The notes under the pieces: model-generated
The model's input: the letters and a program-made list of their open reading frames with translations, nothing else
The model's database searches: none
Told to the model about the DNA's origin: nothing
Shown: one piece after another, positions 1 to 11,577 of the stretch
Layout of the letters: each line of letters opens with the position of its first letter
Numbering within the stretch: position 1 is the stretch's first letter
Translations under genes and position numbers: made by a program
Origin: Haberlea rhodopensis
Lineage: Eukaryota; Streptophyta; Magnoliopsida; Lamiales; Gesneriaceae
Reading direction: 5' to 3'
DNA length: 64,000 nt
Assembly: GCA_907163345.1 (NCBI GenBank)
Contig: CAJQUN010000155.1
Coordinates: 682,001-746,000 of the forward strand

Positions 1-762
1 AACTCTGTGGAGTCTCGATGGTTTATTTATGATCAGGATGTGATTCTTGGAATATCCGGAGGTGGACATCTTGTGAGATGTCTTTTGTGTGAATCTGTGG
101 CCGTGAGTTGCCCAAATTGAGTTGCAATGATGCGACTGCTCATTTGAGGGAGGAGGTTTGGAAGTGGAAATCAGGCTTGGTATGTGTACACCGTGGTATG
201 CTAATGTTTCCCTCGTAACGATGTATGTTAGACATCGTGAGTCATGATAGAGATGTCTTTGAATGATATCTACGATGGAATCGGGAGCAATTCGAATACT
301 TGCAGTTTCAGTTGACTAACTGCTTTTGGGTTGTTAGCGTTGAGTGGTACTGACGCTCTTTGACGTTATGATGGATTTGGAAGTATATTCCACTCCAGAG
401 TTTGACACGAAGTCAACGTTCTCAAGGTTGAGGTGTCATTCAGGATGCGTTCTTACTAGTTGTATTAGAACTGAGGATGACTGTCTGATTTACAGTCGTA
501 AGTATTGGTTGTTTTGCAGTCATGAGGGACTGACTTTTAGGATGAACCGCATCGAGATACGTTTTGCCTCTTGAGTGATATGTTGGTTTTGGTATGTCGC
601 TCTGTTTCAGAGTTTGATGGGAAGTAAGTATCCTCGCGGTTTTTAAGACGATTCTGATATGGTCAGTAATCGAGGTTATGGCTTCATGTTGTTGTGTAGC
701 CCGGGTGTTACGTGATACACCGGTGCTAATTTCGAGGATGAAATTCTTTTAGTGGGGGTTAT
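1..762 (+). pseudogene. Degenerate 3' end of Ty3-gypsy (chromovirus) pol
   Basis: This is the last part of the internal region of an LTR retrotransposon whose 5' half lies outside the window. The diagnostic part is the tail at about 730-757, where a TTTCGAGGATGAAATT-like stretch is followed by a purine run (AGTGGGGG). Tekay/Del-type chromoviruses typically end pol this way, just before the polypurine tract and 3' LTR. No long open frame remains; stops occur in all three forward frames, so the integrase end is dead. The body itself was not aligned to pol and is assigned mainly by position. Confidence 0.55.
751..762 (+). other. Polypurine tract and LTR junction
   Basis: AGTGGGGG followed by a few bases and then the TGTGATGACC start of the LTR. 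In LTR elements this tract primes plus-strand DNA synthesis. Confidence 0.55.
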
Positions 763-3378
763 TGTGATGACCAGAGATTAGGGATGTTAATCCCGGAGTG
801 TTAATAACCCCTAAAGTGGTTTTACGTGGCGAATTGGAGTTTAACCGAGGTGTTGGGCCCTCCGGGCTCGTCTATTTGAGTAGTTGGGATCGTTGGATCC
901 CGAGGTTGAGATCGTATTCTCATTTCGGTGAAAACCTGTGAGTTGGGTTTTTAGTGTGACTCGGAATCTCGGGTGCTTTGTGTGGGCACCGGTAGGGGGT
1001 TTTGGTGTTAGAGAGAGAATTTTTGAAAACAGATGTTTTTTAATGAATCATGATGTATTTGTGGGGCTATTAGTATTTCGGGGTATTTTTGCTATAAATA
1101 CCAGTTGAACCCGAGATTTTAAATAAAAATTTCATTTTCAGCCTCCAGCCCGTCTCTCTCTCTTCCCCATTCTGCCATTCCCGATTTCTTCCCTCGACCC
1201 GTCGCTTCCAGCCGTGCGCCCGCCGCCGTTCGGCGCGTGCGACCCGCCGCCGGCTTCATCTCGTCGAGGCGCAGCTATCCCCTCCGTCAATTCGAAGTTT
1301 CATCGCGATTTGAAGTCGGATTTTACGAGGAAGCGGCGATCCCCAATTTCTAGGGTTCTTCGATTTTGGTCCGATTTCTTCCGATTTTTGATTGGGTAAC
1401 CTCCCTTACCCCCTTATTCGTCATTATCGTGTATTTCCCTGCCTTTTTGTGTTCGATTAGTTCGAATTATTGCTGTTGGTGGGAGGATTGGTTCGAATTT
1501 TTGGATGTATGGGTGAAGTGGGTTCGAAAATTGTGATCTTTGGCAGGGGTGTGGTGATTCTTGTTAGTGATTGATTATTACATGTTTTAGATGTATTATT
1601 GTTGCTTTATGGTTCGAATTTCTTCATTTGCTTGCGTGAGGTTAGGGCTCGATTTTAGGGGCTTATGTTCGAAAATTGGGGGTTTTTGGTGAGGGATGAT
1701 GATTCTTGTTGTTGATCGATTGATTCATGTTTAGATGAATTATAGTGATTATTTGAGTTCGAATTGTTATGATGGGGTTCGAATTATTGAAGGTGTTCTT
1801 GAGCAATTTTTGATAAAGGTTGATTGTCGTGTGTTGACAATATTTTTGAGGGTTATAGGTGTGCTTGAGCATGGGTTGCATGTTCGTTGTGAATTAATTT
1901 ATCGTGTTAGCACATCGTTCCTCGGAGCATGGAACTCGAGCAAGGTTTGGCTCGGACTTCGGAGATTTAAGGTACGTGCGACGTACGAGCATTACTTTAT
2001 GTGATAGCAATTGTGAAATGCATAATGTGTTGTAATTGCATTAGACGGTTGTGGGTATGGCTATATACATATATGTGTTGATATGACTATGGAACGACCT
2101 AGTCTTGATATCGCTGCCACAAGTGTGCGTAATACTAGAGTAGTATGACCTTATAAGAGGTATGGGGTACTGGGTTTATGTGACTATTGTAAGACATGTG
2201 AGATGTCTAAGTATAAATGAGAATTTGTAAAATAAAGGGTAGGGCATTTGAGATGCCTGAGAATGATCGTGGGATCATGTATTCATTGAAAGACATGTGA
2301 GATGTCTAAGTGAAATAGAAAATTTGTAAAATAAATGCTAGGCATTTGAGCTATCTGTGATTGGTAGTAAAGTTGAAAATCAGTATTAGATATCGAGATA
2401 TCTATGTTTGCATGTATAATGAAATTGGATCATTTATTATTGATACTTGAGAATCAGGCATGCTATGAGTTAAATCAATGTGTTGATTTACTGATTTATG
2501 AGATTTGATGAGTTTGATGATTGTGAGAACAGGGACAGTACACGGAACCCCGGATGAGGATGTTGCCATCCAGGGAGTATCATTTAAAATTCATTAATAT
2601 TTACTTGCGTTGTAAATTATGAATTTCATTATTGTGATTATGAGATTTTGTGTATTGGTATGCTCACCCCGTTGGGGGCTGTCTCTGTTGGGGCAGGTGA
2701 ACAGGTGCATCGATGGCTGTGGAGCTGAGCTCGAGCTGTTGATTGGATGTACTCACAGGATCGTGGTACCAGGGCTTGATGGAGCACGGTATCGTATAGA
2801 GTACTTATATACACCCGAGATTTATATACACATTTATGATGCTCGCTTGTGAGCACGGATATTCTTGTATATGGGTTGTATTTAAAGGCATGAGCCTTTC
2901 TCTCTTTTGTTATGTGTTGCATGCAATTGTGGTAGAATTGCTAATGATATGAGAGTCGTTAGTGTGTTATGTGGGTGTTGAAACCCACTTTTGTCGTCTT
3001 ATGTGTGATGTCTTCCCTGGCTGGGAATTTACTTTGTGTTCAGTATTCTGTTGAGTATTGTGTATTCCCTGGCCGGGAATTATATTATGCGATGTGCTTT
3101 TGTTTTGGGATAGCTCAATTTATGGGGAGACTCTGCCCAAATTTTTATAAAAACCCACAATGCAAAAGTGGTGTAATGGGGATGGTATTGGGCGAACTCG
3201 ATGAGTCTATATGTTGTTAGGATGATGATCTTATAACATTGAGTATTAAAGAAATTTTGTAGTTGCCATTCAATGGTAAAGTATCATTTGAGCTTCCCGA
3301 TTGACTTTTTATTGAAAGCATGTGCCACACATAGTGGTTAATACACTAATTAAGGGTTAAGGGCTTGGGGTCCTTACA
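763..3378 (+). repeat. 3' LTR of Tekay-like Ty3-gypsy element (about 2.6 kb)
   Basis: The block begins TGTGATGACC directly after the polypurine tract and ends GGTCCTTACA, giving the TG...CA ends of an LTR. It holds a TATA box (1093-1100), a CT-rich leader, and the stretch around 2,660-2,700 (CTCACCCCGTTGGGGGCTG) that has counterparts in the other long LTRs of this window. Open frames inside, for example 1,214-1,399, are LTR sequence and not genes. The other LTR of the pair is off the window, so age and target duplication cannot be judged. Confidence 0.7.
1093..1100 (+). promoter_or_regulatory. LTR TATA box
   Basis: TATAAATA followed about 45 bp later by a pyrimidine-rich leader; this is the expected start of the R region of the LTR. 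Confidence 0.5.
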
Positions 3379-4905
3379 TAATTCAAAGATTTCCATCCTA
3401 TTTTACTAGCATCTAAAAATCGAAAGTTTCATTATTTAATCAAGAGTTTTGGGGAAAGATTTTTATACCATAAAAATCAAGAATCTCAACCTTATTTTTT
3501 CGAAAATTCTGCATCATTATTTCGAAAATTATATACCATATTAGCATCAATTATGCACCAATTTTTATACCATATGCTCACCAAAAATCTGCATGTTTTA
3601 GCAACAAAAATCTGCTCATATTTTATACCATAAACTCAAGAATCTCAGCCCTTAATTTCGAAAATCTGCATCCTTATTTTTTCGAAAAATCTGCACCATT
3701 CTTTTATCAACAAAATCTGCATGTTTTTAACACAAAAATCTGCACAGATTTTGTGGCCTTAATTTCGAAAATGTTCATCTTTAATCTTCAGATTTTGTAC
3801 CAAAATTATATAGTGGAGTTGAACCATTAAATAGTGTATCTAGCATCAACCTTTCCTCTTCATTATTTTGCTCCATTCTGTTTCGAAAACTCACTCTATT
3901 AAGTCATAAGTTTCTGCACAAGTCTAGCCCTATTCTTGTTCAAAATTATTCAACTTAGAGCCGAAAACTTTAGCCTCAATTCTACCAAGAAATTCGACCA
4001 CTTCAAGGCTTAGGAAGGAAGGAATTCGTGTCGTTTTCGCACCCTTAATCGTTCAAACATCTATAATCGCTGTAAGTGGGTTTTTGCTAGTATTCGTTTC
4101 GTTTTCTAAAAATGATTGTATGTATGTTTTAAATCTCAATCGATATGAATTTATTTTGAAATTATGCAAGTAGTATTTTTTTAAGCACTTTATTGGAAGT
4201 GGATTCCTTTATGACCCTGATGCGCTCCTTTATGACCCTGATGCGGTGGGATATAACCGTTTACATGACCTTATACGGTGGTTAATCGTTGTTTCTGGAA
4301 TGTCCAGACCCTTTATTCGTGGGTAAGCCGATGCAGGACCTCTTCTCTATGAGGGATAATTCTAGAGACTGATATCAGTACCAAGAGGAAACTAGAAATT
4401 TAATGTGCTTAAGTATATGAAAATTATGAACGATTGATATGTTATGATTATGGCTCGATGGAGCAATTATGTTAAGATGCATTCATATCAATATATGTTT
4501 GATTAAGATATATGTTTTTGGAAAATTATGAAAAATATATTACTGTCATATCGATTGGCCCCCGCTTGCTGAGTGTTTACCAAAACACTCACCCCTTACT
4601 CTACATCCCCAGATAAAGCTGAGGAAGAAGTTGAAGCTGAAGAAGAACACCAATTCTGGGGTTGGTGATTTGTCCGCTGCGTTATCTTAAATTTAGTTCC
4701 CAAGAGTTTATCATTAAGTACGATTTTAATTCGCTCAGTTGTTTAAGTTTATTTCGCGTTTTTAATTCAATGTAAAGACAGTGGTTATTTATTTATGGAA
4801 AATAGACTGGTTTTCGTTTGTTACGATATTACGAGGCTTATTGGTTTTCTAGTTGTATTGGAAAAGCAATGCCGGTGTTATTGACCCCGGTCTCGGGGCG
4901 TGACA
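3379..4905 (+). repeat. Second, partial LTR-like block
   Basis: The block starts where the first LTR ends and closes with GGGGCGTGACA at 4895-4905, a common gypsy LTR 3' end. It also contains a segment at about 4,560-4,610 (GCTTGCTGAGTGTTT, then CACTCACCCC) seen in many plant gypsy LTRs. A 21-bp unit (TCCTTTATGACCCTGATGCG plus one base) is duplicated in tandem at 4,205-4,246, and loosely repeated AAAATCTGCA words fill 3,590-3,740. The simplest reading is an older LTR interrupted by the 763-3378 element. No primer-binding site follows, so it is a 3' or solo LTR. Confidence 0.5.
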
Positions 4906-7594
4906 TGGCCAGTCCATAATGCTCTGAAACTAATTAAACAAAGTAAAATAGTTAAACAAAACAACATTAAAAATAAATATACACATATTTGTTTTTGGAG
5001 GTTCGAAGTCGTGTAATGTTTTTACATCTCCATTTTTCCACCAAATGGAAGGATAATCCCTCTTTGTATAGACTCACTCCAGTTGCGCATTCTCAATCCA
5101 AATAAAACTTCTAGCATCTCAACTAACATATTTTTTTAATGTATATAAGTGAAGACAACGTGTAGACAACATATCTCACGGTTACAACAAACTCTTATAT
5201 TTAAACTTTGATATAATGATTAGTGTATTATGATGGTACAAATGATCACATAGTTGATCTAATATTGTCTAGTAAACAATGCATGTGTGTGATCTTCAAT
5301 CAAAATGCGTATATCTTTGAAACTCCCGATTTGATTCTACATGGAATATCTTTTCAATTTCTCTTTAATCTTCTAGGTGTTGTATTTATAGCTGCCAAGA
5401 ATGATTTGAACGTTAGATATAAAATATGATCATTAAAAAATGTTTTGTGCAATTTCTGACTTTGCACGGTTTGGAGGTTCTACACAAATTCCGACATTGC
5501 AACAATCATATTGGAGGTTCTAACCAATATTTTCGTTATTAAGCTGATTTTTCAATTTTGCATGGTCGGCCTCGCTGGGATGACTTTCAGCAAGCTTGAT
5601 CTACTTTGTTTGTTCGACTTTTACTCTGCTATGAGATATGACCAAAATACCAGCACATGTCTACTATGTTGGTCGCTAATCCCTTTTCACTCAACTGCAC
5701 TTTTGCGGATACTTTTTCTTCCAGTTATCCTCTGAATCTACTAAGCTCGTTTGAAATACGACTTCTAGCATTTTGAGTTGACTGTTCAGCAAATTTGGAA
5801 GCACATCATCTAAATGACTTAGCAATGAGATACGATCAAAAGATTCAGGTGCACTTGGGATCCAGCTAGGTGTTTCAGCAACCAACTTTTATCTTAAAAT
5901 CCTAAGATATTATCTACGAATTGCGCAGCTGATGAAATATATCATCAACACAATAACAATATCGAAACTAGGATTAATCGGGTTTCCTAATAAAATTCAT
6001 AAAGTAATACATATATTCTCAGCCAAACACTCATAGGATATATAGGAAGGAGAAAGGATGTAAAAAGCAGGGCACAAAATTAAAAGTTCCTTTTAAGGTG
6101 ATTCGAATATTTTTATATAAAATTAAAGAGAGAGTTTGAAAAGTTTAGGAAATGAGAAGATGATACAAAGAATTTGAGCTCCAATTGATCATGCACACGT
6201 CAGCCTCTTACCCAACTAGATGGGCCGCTTGCTGTTTCTAAAATGAACAAAAATAATGAGAACTAGGCATCGACGCACGTGCGTTGTGTGTGTAACATAA
6301 TATATTAATATTATACGTTGACATGATATCAATCATTGATCCATAAGGGCCCTACTATCGGCATGAAAATACTGAAAATGCAAAGAAAATGTTACAAACA
6401 ATAAAAAACTCACAACCAATTAAAAAATAAATCTTATTTGGATGATCTTTCAATATTATCCGGGTATTTTTGATATATCACAATAAATATAACAAAGTGA
6501 TCGTGATTACTTTAAGTTGCTTATTTATTATAATATAGTATAGATAAAAAGCCCCAGAAAAGGGAAGTAAATACTGGGTCCACTTTCGTTGTAGTCCGTG
6601 ATACTTTTAGGTGATCCATTTTTGCGAGAGGGCTCATTGCAATTCGCTTTCCGCTTGCATCCGTATTTTTAGTATTTTGTAATTGAAATTGTAATATTAA
6701 TGAATTTTTTTTATCACAAAATGTATTTTATAATCTGAAAAGGTAACATATCAAGATTCAAAATTGTTTTCTATAAATAATATAGTTTATATTATATTTT
6801 GTTTTATCGAGCCTAATGAAAAAGGATATATTTTGTCATTTTAAAATCTTAATTTATGTAAATAATATTTTAATAATAATGTGGAGATATGCACACAATA
6901 GCCAATAAGTATCTAATTTTCATCATTAATTAAAGTTGCCCGATGTTCCACAATTAAATATAACTTGACTTTGGCAAGTGTTCCTTATAATCGTTAGAGC
7001 GAAACACGCACACATTAATTTACACATCAATTTAAGTTAAAACGTCAATATCATATTGGATTTTGGAAACCTGAGTAATCATTGTTTAGTTATTAACAAA
7101 ACTTGTAATTGTGTTGCCAACAAAGTTTATCAAGTATGCAGTAAATAGAAAAATAATTTAGAGTTTAATGAAATTGCAAAAGAACCCTAAACTCTAATAA
7201 CATTATTTTAATTTGGTCCCTTGACCACATCACTAGGATAATTCCTCATTTCATGATAATAAAGAATTAATTGCGATAAGGTTTTTCACTTTTCCATTGT
7301 TTTATGATTTTGCATTAATAATTTTAAATCCTCCAAAGAGTAGACATTTCTTATTATTTCTCATGTAACAAAATGATAATTAGGTATGTACAAGCATGGG
7401 TGGGTTTAGAGAACGGACCGAAGCAAAGTACAATATGGGCTGGATCTCAATTAAATATAACCAGATCTAATCCACACAATTTAGCCCAATAACAACACAC
7501 TGAAATCAAGAAGGCATGTACTTTAATTAAAATAACTTCAATATCACATTTATTTAATTTTTTCCGGGAAAAAGTTATTAGATTTTATTTATGT

Positions 7595-7643
<49 letters not shown>

Positions 7644-8672
7644 GTCGGAATGGAGGGAGATTGGGGACAAACCTTAAAACATTTTAAAATAACATTATTT
7701 ATAATTTTTCAAAGCAGAGAATTAAAAGTTTGTAAATAAAAGTCAAGAAAACTAGTCGACGACACATGAATTACACGACGACTTTCTACTTTGAAAAGGA
7801 TCAAAAGTAACAAAAAAAGACAAACTATAAAAAGAAACATTTCTGAAAAGCCGCGGAAACACGGAGCCGCTCGTTTAGAACAAAGATATATTCTTTTCCA
7901 ATCACACCCCCGATACATCACATCACATCTATTATTTAGTCCACCAATTTGTTAACTAGGGATGCGTTTGGCTTCTTCATTCATGTTCTATACTTCTATT
8001 GCAAGAATTATTTAGGAGATTTCGTCGACGGAATTAATTATGTCGCAATAACAATCAAATATATATATATGTTACATTTAATACTTTGAAATATTGAGAT
8101 GTAAAATCAATAGTTTAAAAAATTATGTACAAAATAACATTTCACCTGACTGGATGACTCCCATCGACCTAGAAGAACTTCGAAAGCAGTTCTTCTAATT
8201 GGTCGAAGCGGGTTAAAAGTGGATTTTGCTATTTTAATTTGATTGGCAATAATTTAGAATAAAATTTTGATGTCTACATATTCTGATTCATTGCTATTTA
8301 TAGAATAATACTTTTTTTGAAAAAAATATATCAAATTAAATTAAGAAATAACAGGTAATAATTATTACATGCCAATAAAGATTCCTACTTTCTTTTTCTC
8401 TTTTTCACACATGCTAAATATTTAGTACTTTAATTTCTTAATGTACTCTATCTACATAGATAATGGCCAAGTCAAACATACCCGAAACGGAAGTTGCTCT
8501 AGAACGTTGATAATCACGGTAATAAAGGTGAAACAACTGTTTTTTTTCGGAACGGCACGTTTTTTTGACCTAATCGGAAAGGAATTGACGTTTTATTAGT
8601 TCTGTAAATTTTTTAAAAGTTGTTTGCGTTGAAGAAGATGATGAACAGAACTACAAAAGCGTGTATGTGTAT
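4906..8672. other. AT-rich intergenic spacer
   Basis: No coding region, RNA gene or recognisable transposon was found over 3.7 kb. Open frames are short and have no family signature. A pure (AT)20 microsatellite occupies 7,601-7,640. Old, unrecognisable repeats are likely. Confidence 0.6.
7601..7640. repeat. (AT)20 microsatellite
   Basis: Twenty uninterrupted AT dinucleotides, preceded by GTGGGTTT and followed by GAAGTCGG. Confidence 0.95.
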
Positions 8673-9146
8673 TAGAGGTGTCAAACGGCACGGCACGGCC
8701 CGTTTAATCGTGCCGGCACGGCACTATTCGTGTCGTGCCGTGCCGGCACGTTTCGAAAATGGGTCGTGCCGTGCCGACCCATTTCCACAAGGGGCCGGGA
8801 AATGGGTCGGCACGGCACGGCCCCTACGTGCTGTGCTTCGTGCCGTGCCGTGCCGGCACGGCCCATTTCAAGTTTTTTTTTATTTTTTTTTATTTTTTTG
8901 TGTAGCGATCGATCGCCACCTAACTGGCGATCGATCGCTACCAGTTTTTTAAAAAAAAAAAAAATTTACTATACGTGCCGTGCTGTGCCGGCCCACGGGC
9001 TGGCACCCTATGGCCCGGCACGGCCCATGCTACAGTGGCGTGTCGTGCCGGCACGGCCCGTTTGCAAAACGTGCCGTGCCGTGCCGCTCCGTGACGTGCC
9101 GTGCTCGTGCCGTGCCTCGTGCCGTCCGCTCCGTTTGACATCTCTA
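8673..9146. mobile_element. Non-autonomous hAT-type element (474 bp) with CGGCAC-repeat body
   Basis: The ends are inverted repeats: TAGAGGTGTCAAACGG at 8673-8688 and CCGTTTGACATCTCTA at 9131-9146 (15 of 16 match). Both sides carry the direct repeat ATGTGTAT (8665-8672 and 9147-9154), a perfect 8-bp target duplication, as hAT transposases make. The body has no transposase. It is packed with GGCACGGCAC on the left and GTGCCGTGCC on the right, so the subterminal halves are inverted copies. The centre is a long palindrome (8902-8941) flanked by poly-T and poly-A. Overlapping open frames on both strands simply read through this repeat and are not genes. Confidence 0.88.
8902..8941. repeat. Perfect 17-bp-arm palindrome at the centre of the hAT element
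   Basis: GTAGCGATCGATCGCCA at 8902-8918 and its exact reverse complement at 8925-8941, separated by CCTAAC. It is nested between long T and A runs, so a longer imperfect hairpin is possible. Confidence 0.9.
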
Positions 9147-9154
9147 ATGTGTAT

Positions 9155-10137
9155 GCAAGGGAAAGTTATTATGGGCCCAATATTTTTAATAAAATAATAC
9201 AAATGAAAAGTTTTTTTTTTTTTTTAAAAAAAATGTGAGTTTCAAGGGTTTTTATATTTTAATAAAGTATACATGAGATTTAGAAATAATCTTTTAAATA
9301 TTTATTCTGATTTAAATATTATTATTCAATTGTTTTAAAAAAAAATTATTTTTTTTTAAAAAAACCGCAACGTGATCGTTCCGTGAAATATCACTGGAAC
9401 GATGGCCTCCGTTCCAGCCATCGTGACCGCGGCAGCAAACCATGATCTACACCACTTAGCCACATCTTGTTTGGTCCATTTTAGTGTTGAAAACCACTTC
9501 AAATCTCATTCTTTGTTTCATTTTCATTTCTCAAACAAAAATAATACTATATTATTAAGAAATAACTTGTTATGTTATATTAAGTATTTTGGTATTTTTA
9601 ATAATTATATGCTGTTTTAATAAACAAATCTCAAAATCTATGATGGTAAATTATATAATCTAACACCATTTAGCATAGTTGATTCCTGAAAAATATCTAT
9701 CTTTCTTACATTTATAATAATAACAATAATTTAATTTATAATTTATATCAGAGTTTGCCACATCTTAAATTAATTATTTAACTAACTATCAAATTTTAAA
9801 TTTTTATCAAAAATATTCTCAGAATTATGACGAGTAAATGTAAATAATATAGCAGCGCATATTAAATAGTAAATACAATGTTATGTTAATTTCCTTCACC
9901 CTCAGACATCAACCCCAAACACTCCCTACAACTTAACCCAACCAGGGTTACTTTTAGCTTAAACCCTACTCTAGACTTTTCGACCACTCCACCGGTCTTA
10001 TAATTAGCTCTAAAATTCACTCCTTTCGCTCTCTCAATTCTTCTTTTCCTTTTCTTTCAAGAAATCTTGGAGGAAAAAAAAGATAAAAACTCATTGAGCA
10101 GAAATTAAGAGATTCTAAGTTTCTCATTCCTTACAAG
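9155..10137. promoter_or_regulatory. Spacer and upstream region of the LBD gene
   Basis: There is no gene in this 1 kb. The last 250 bp look like promoter and leader: a TATA-like TTATAATTA near 9,995 and a CT-rich stretch around 10,020-10,060 before the ATG at 10,138. The transcription start is inferred only. Confidence 0.4.
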
Positions 10138-10786
10138 ATGAGCTGCAATGGCTGCAGAGTTCTGAGGAGAGGATGCAGCGACCAATGCATACTAAGGCCG
10201 TGTTTGGATTGGATCGAAACCCCACAAGCCCAAGCCAACGCAACTCTCTTCGTTTCCAAGTTCTTCGGCCGCAGCGACCTCATGTCCTTCATATGCTCCA
10301 TCCCTCAACACCGTAGACCCGGTGAATATATATGTATATATTATTTACTTCCCATGAAAGAACAATTTGTTGTGTATCTATTTTAACTTTTTCGAATTTT
10401 TCCTTGTTTAAATAGCTTTGTTTCAATCCCTTCTATTCGAGGCATGTGGGCGTTCGGTGAACCCAGTGAACGGAGCGGTGGGGCTGTTATCAACCGGAAA
10501 TTGGCACATCTGCCAGGCGGCAGTGGAGACAGTTCTCTCCGGTGGATCTCTGCGGCCGTTGTCCCTCGGAATCCTGCCTTCAAAAGCCGATGAAGAATTG
10601 GGTGCTAAGCTCGTCGTGCATGGAACCAACGGCATCACCCTCTCAGAATATCCACGATGGGGTGGCAGTGGGGAGAATAAGGCATCGTTAGGGTCTGGAT
10701 TATCGGAAATATGGCCGGAAATAGGAAGAGATAAGGTTGAGAATGTTGGTGGCAAAGAGCCAAAGCTACTCAACTTTTTTGCATAA
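10138..10786 (+). CDS. Class II LOB-domain (LBD) transcription factor
   Basis: LBD proteins are plant-specific nuclear DNA-binding regulators; class II members (LBD37-42 in Arabidopsis) repress nitrogen and anthocyanin genes or act in development. Exon 1 is 10138-10321, the intron 10322-10415 (GT...AG, 94 bp) and exon 2 10416-10786, giving 184 aa. The protein opens MSCNGCRVLRRGC with the C-block CX2CX6CX3C (C3, C6, C13, C17). A GAS-like block follows (FVSKFFGRSDLMSF) and, across the splice, ALFQSLLFEACGR and NPVNGAVGLL, which are class II hallmarks; no leucine-zipper spacing is present. The start is the only ATG that gives the C-block. At 184 aa it is shorter than usual class II members (about 230-250 aa); the divergent tail ends in LLNFFA. 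A PMD transposon begins about 100 bp after the stop. The exact orthologue among LBD37-42 is not resolved. Confidence 0.9.
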
Positions 10787-10987
10787 TAATAATAATTATT
10801 ATTATTATAATAATGACCGAATTAAATGGACTAATTTAACTTTTTGGAGTTAGAGCTTAAATGTAACAAGGAAAGTTTAATAGTTTATTATAGGGGCCTC
10901 CTGTTTTGGGTTTTTTAATTATATAACTTATATTTTAATAGTATTTATAAAAATAACCCAAATATTTTTCTTCTCTTAAACTAACCG

Positions 10988-11190
10988 ATATCGCCAACTC
11001 AGTTGGCGGTACAAATTATATTAATGTCGCCTTCTGAGATGGCGATAACAAAAAAATTTATTTTTTATTGTTGTCGCCATCTCGCGACAACATTATTTTT
11101 TAATGAGTGTCGCCATCTGAGATGGCGACACCAATTAAATATGAAACCCAACATTATTTTTTTAATGGTTGTCGACATCTGAGATGACGA
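10988..11190. repeat. Left array of five palindromic repeats in the PMD transposon
   Basis: Five imperfect copies lie at about 10989-11011, 11024-11048, 11070-11092, 11108-11130 and 11166-11196. The fourth is a perfect palindrome with 11-bp arms around a central G (core CGCCATCTGAGATGGCG). Copies are separated by T- or A-rich spacers. Confidence 0.85.
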
Positions 11191-11577
11191 CAACCATTAA
11201 ATCTGAAACCCTAGCCCTTCACTTTATTAATACACGCCCGCCGCTCAAACTCATTCCAAGCTCTTCGAACGGAATTACAGAGCAAGGCGAGAACTTCCAT
11301 TTTTTTTCAAATTATTTAAGGTAAGTTTTTTATTTTTGTTATTATTTGATGTTAGATAAATTATATTTGATGTTAGATAAATTTTGATGTTGATATATAT
11401 ATTGGGAGTATTTTTTGTTGGTGTATTTTTTGGCGATGTGGATGGTGAAAGATTGGCTCCGGAGGGCGGCGGCCGCGAGGCAACGCAGAAGTGAGGCGGC
11501 GGCGGTCGGTGGGCGGCGGCGGGTAGTGATTGTAATGTTGCGATTAATATTGATAATTTTTTGTATTATATTTCAGG

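Noticed and set aside
1214..1399. 61-aa frame beginning MRPPPFGACDPP
   Set aside because: Lies in the leader of a gypsy LTR just downstream of its TATA box.
7601..7640. TA run as a regulatory element
   Set aside because: A plain microsatellite with no nearby gene.
8620..9202. Overlapping open frames on both strands across the CGGCAC region
   Set aside because: They read through a stop-poor GC-rich repeat inside a hAT element; their proteins are low-complexity Arg/Pro/Ala/Gly strings with no domain.
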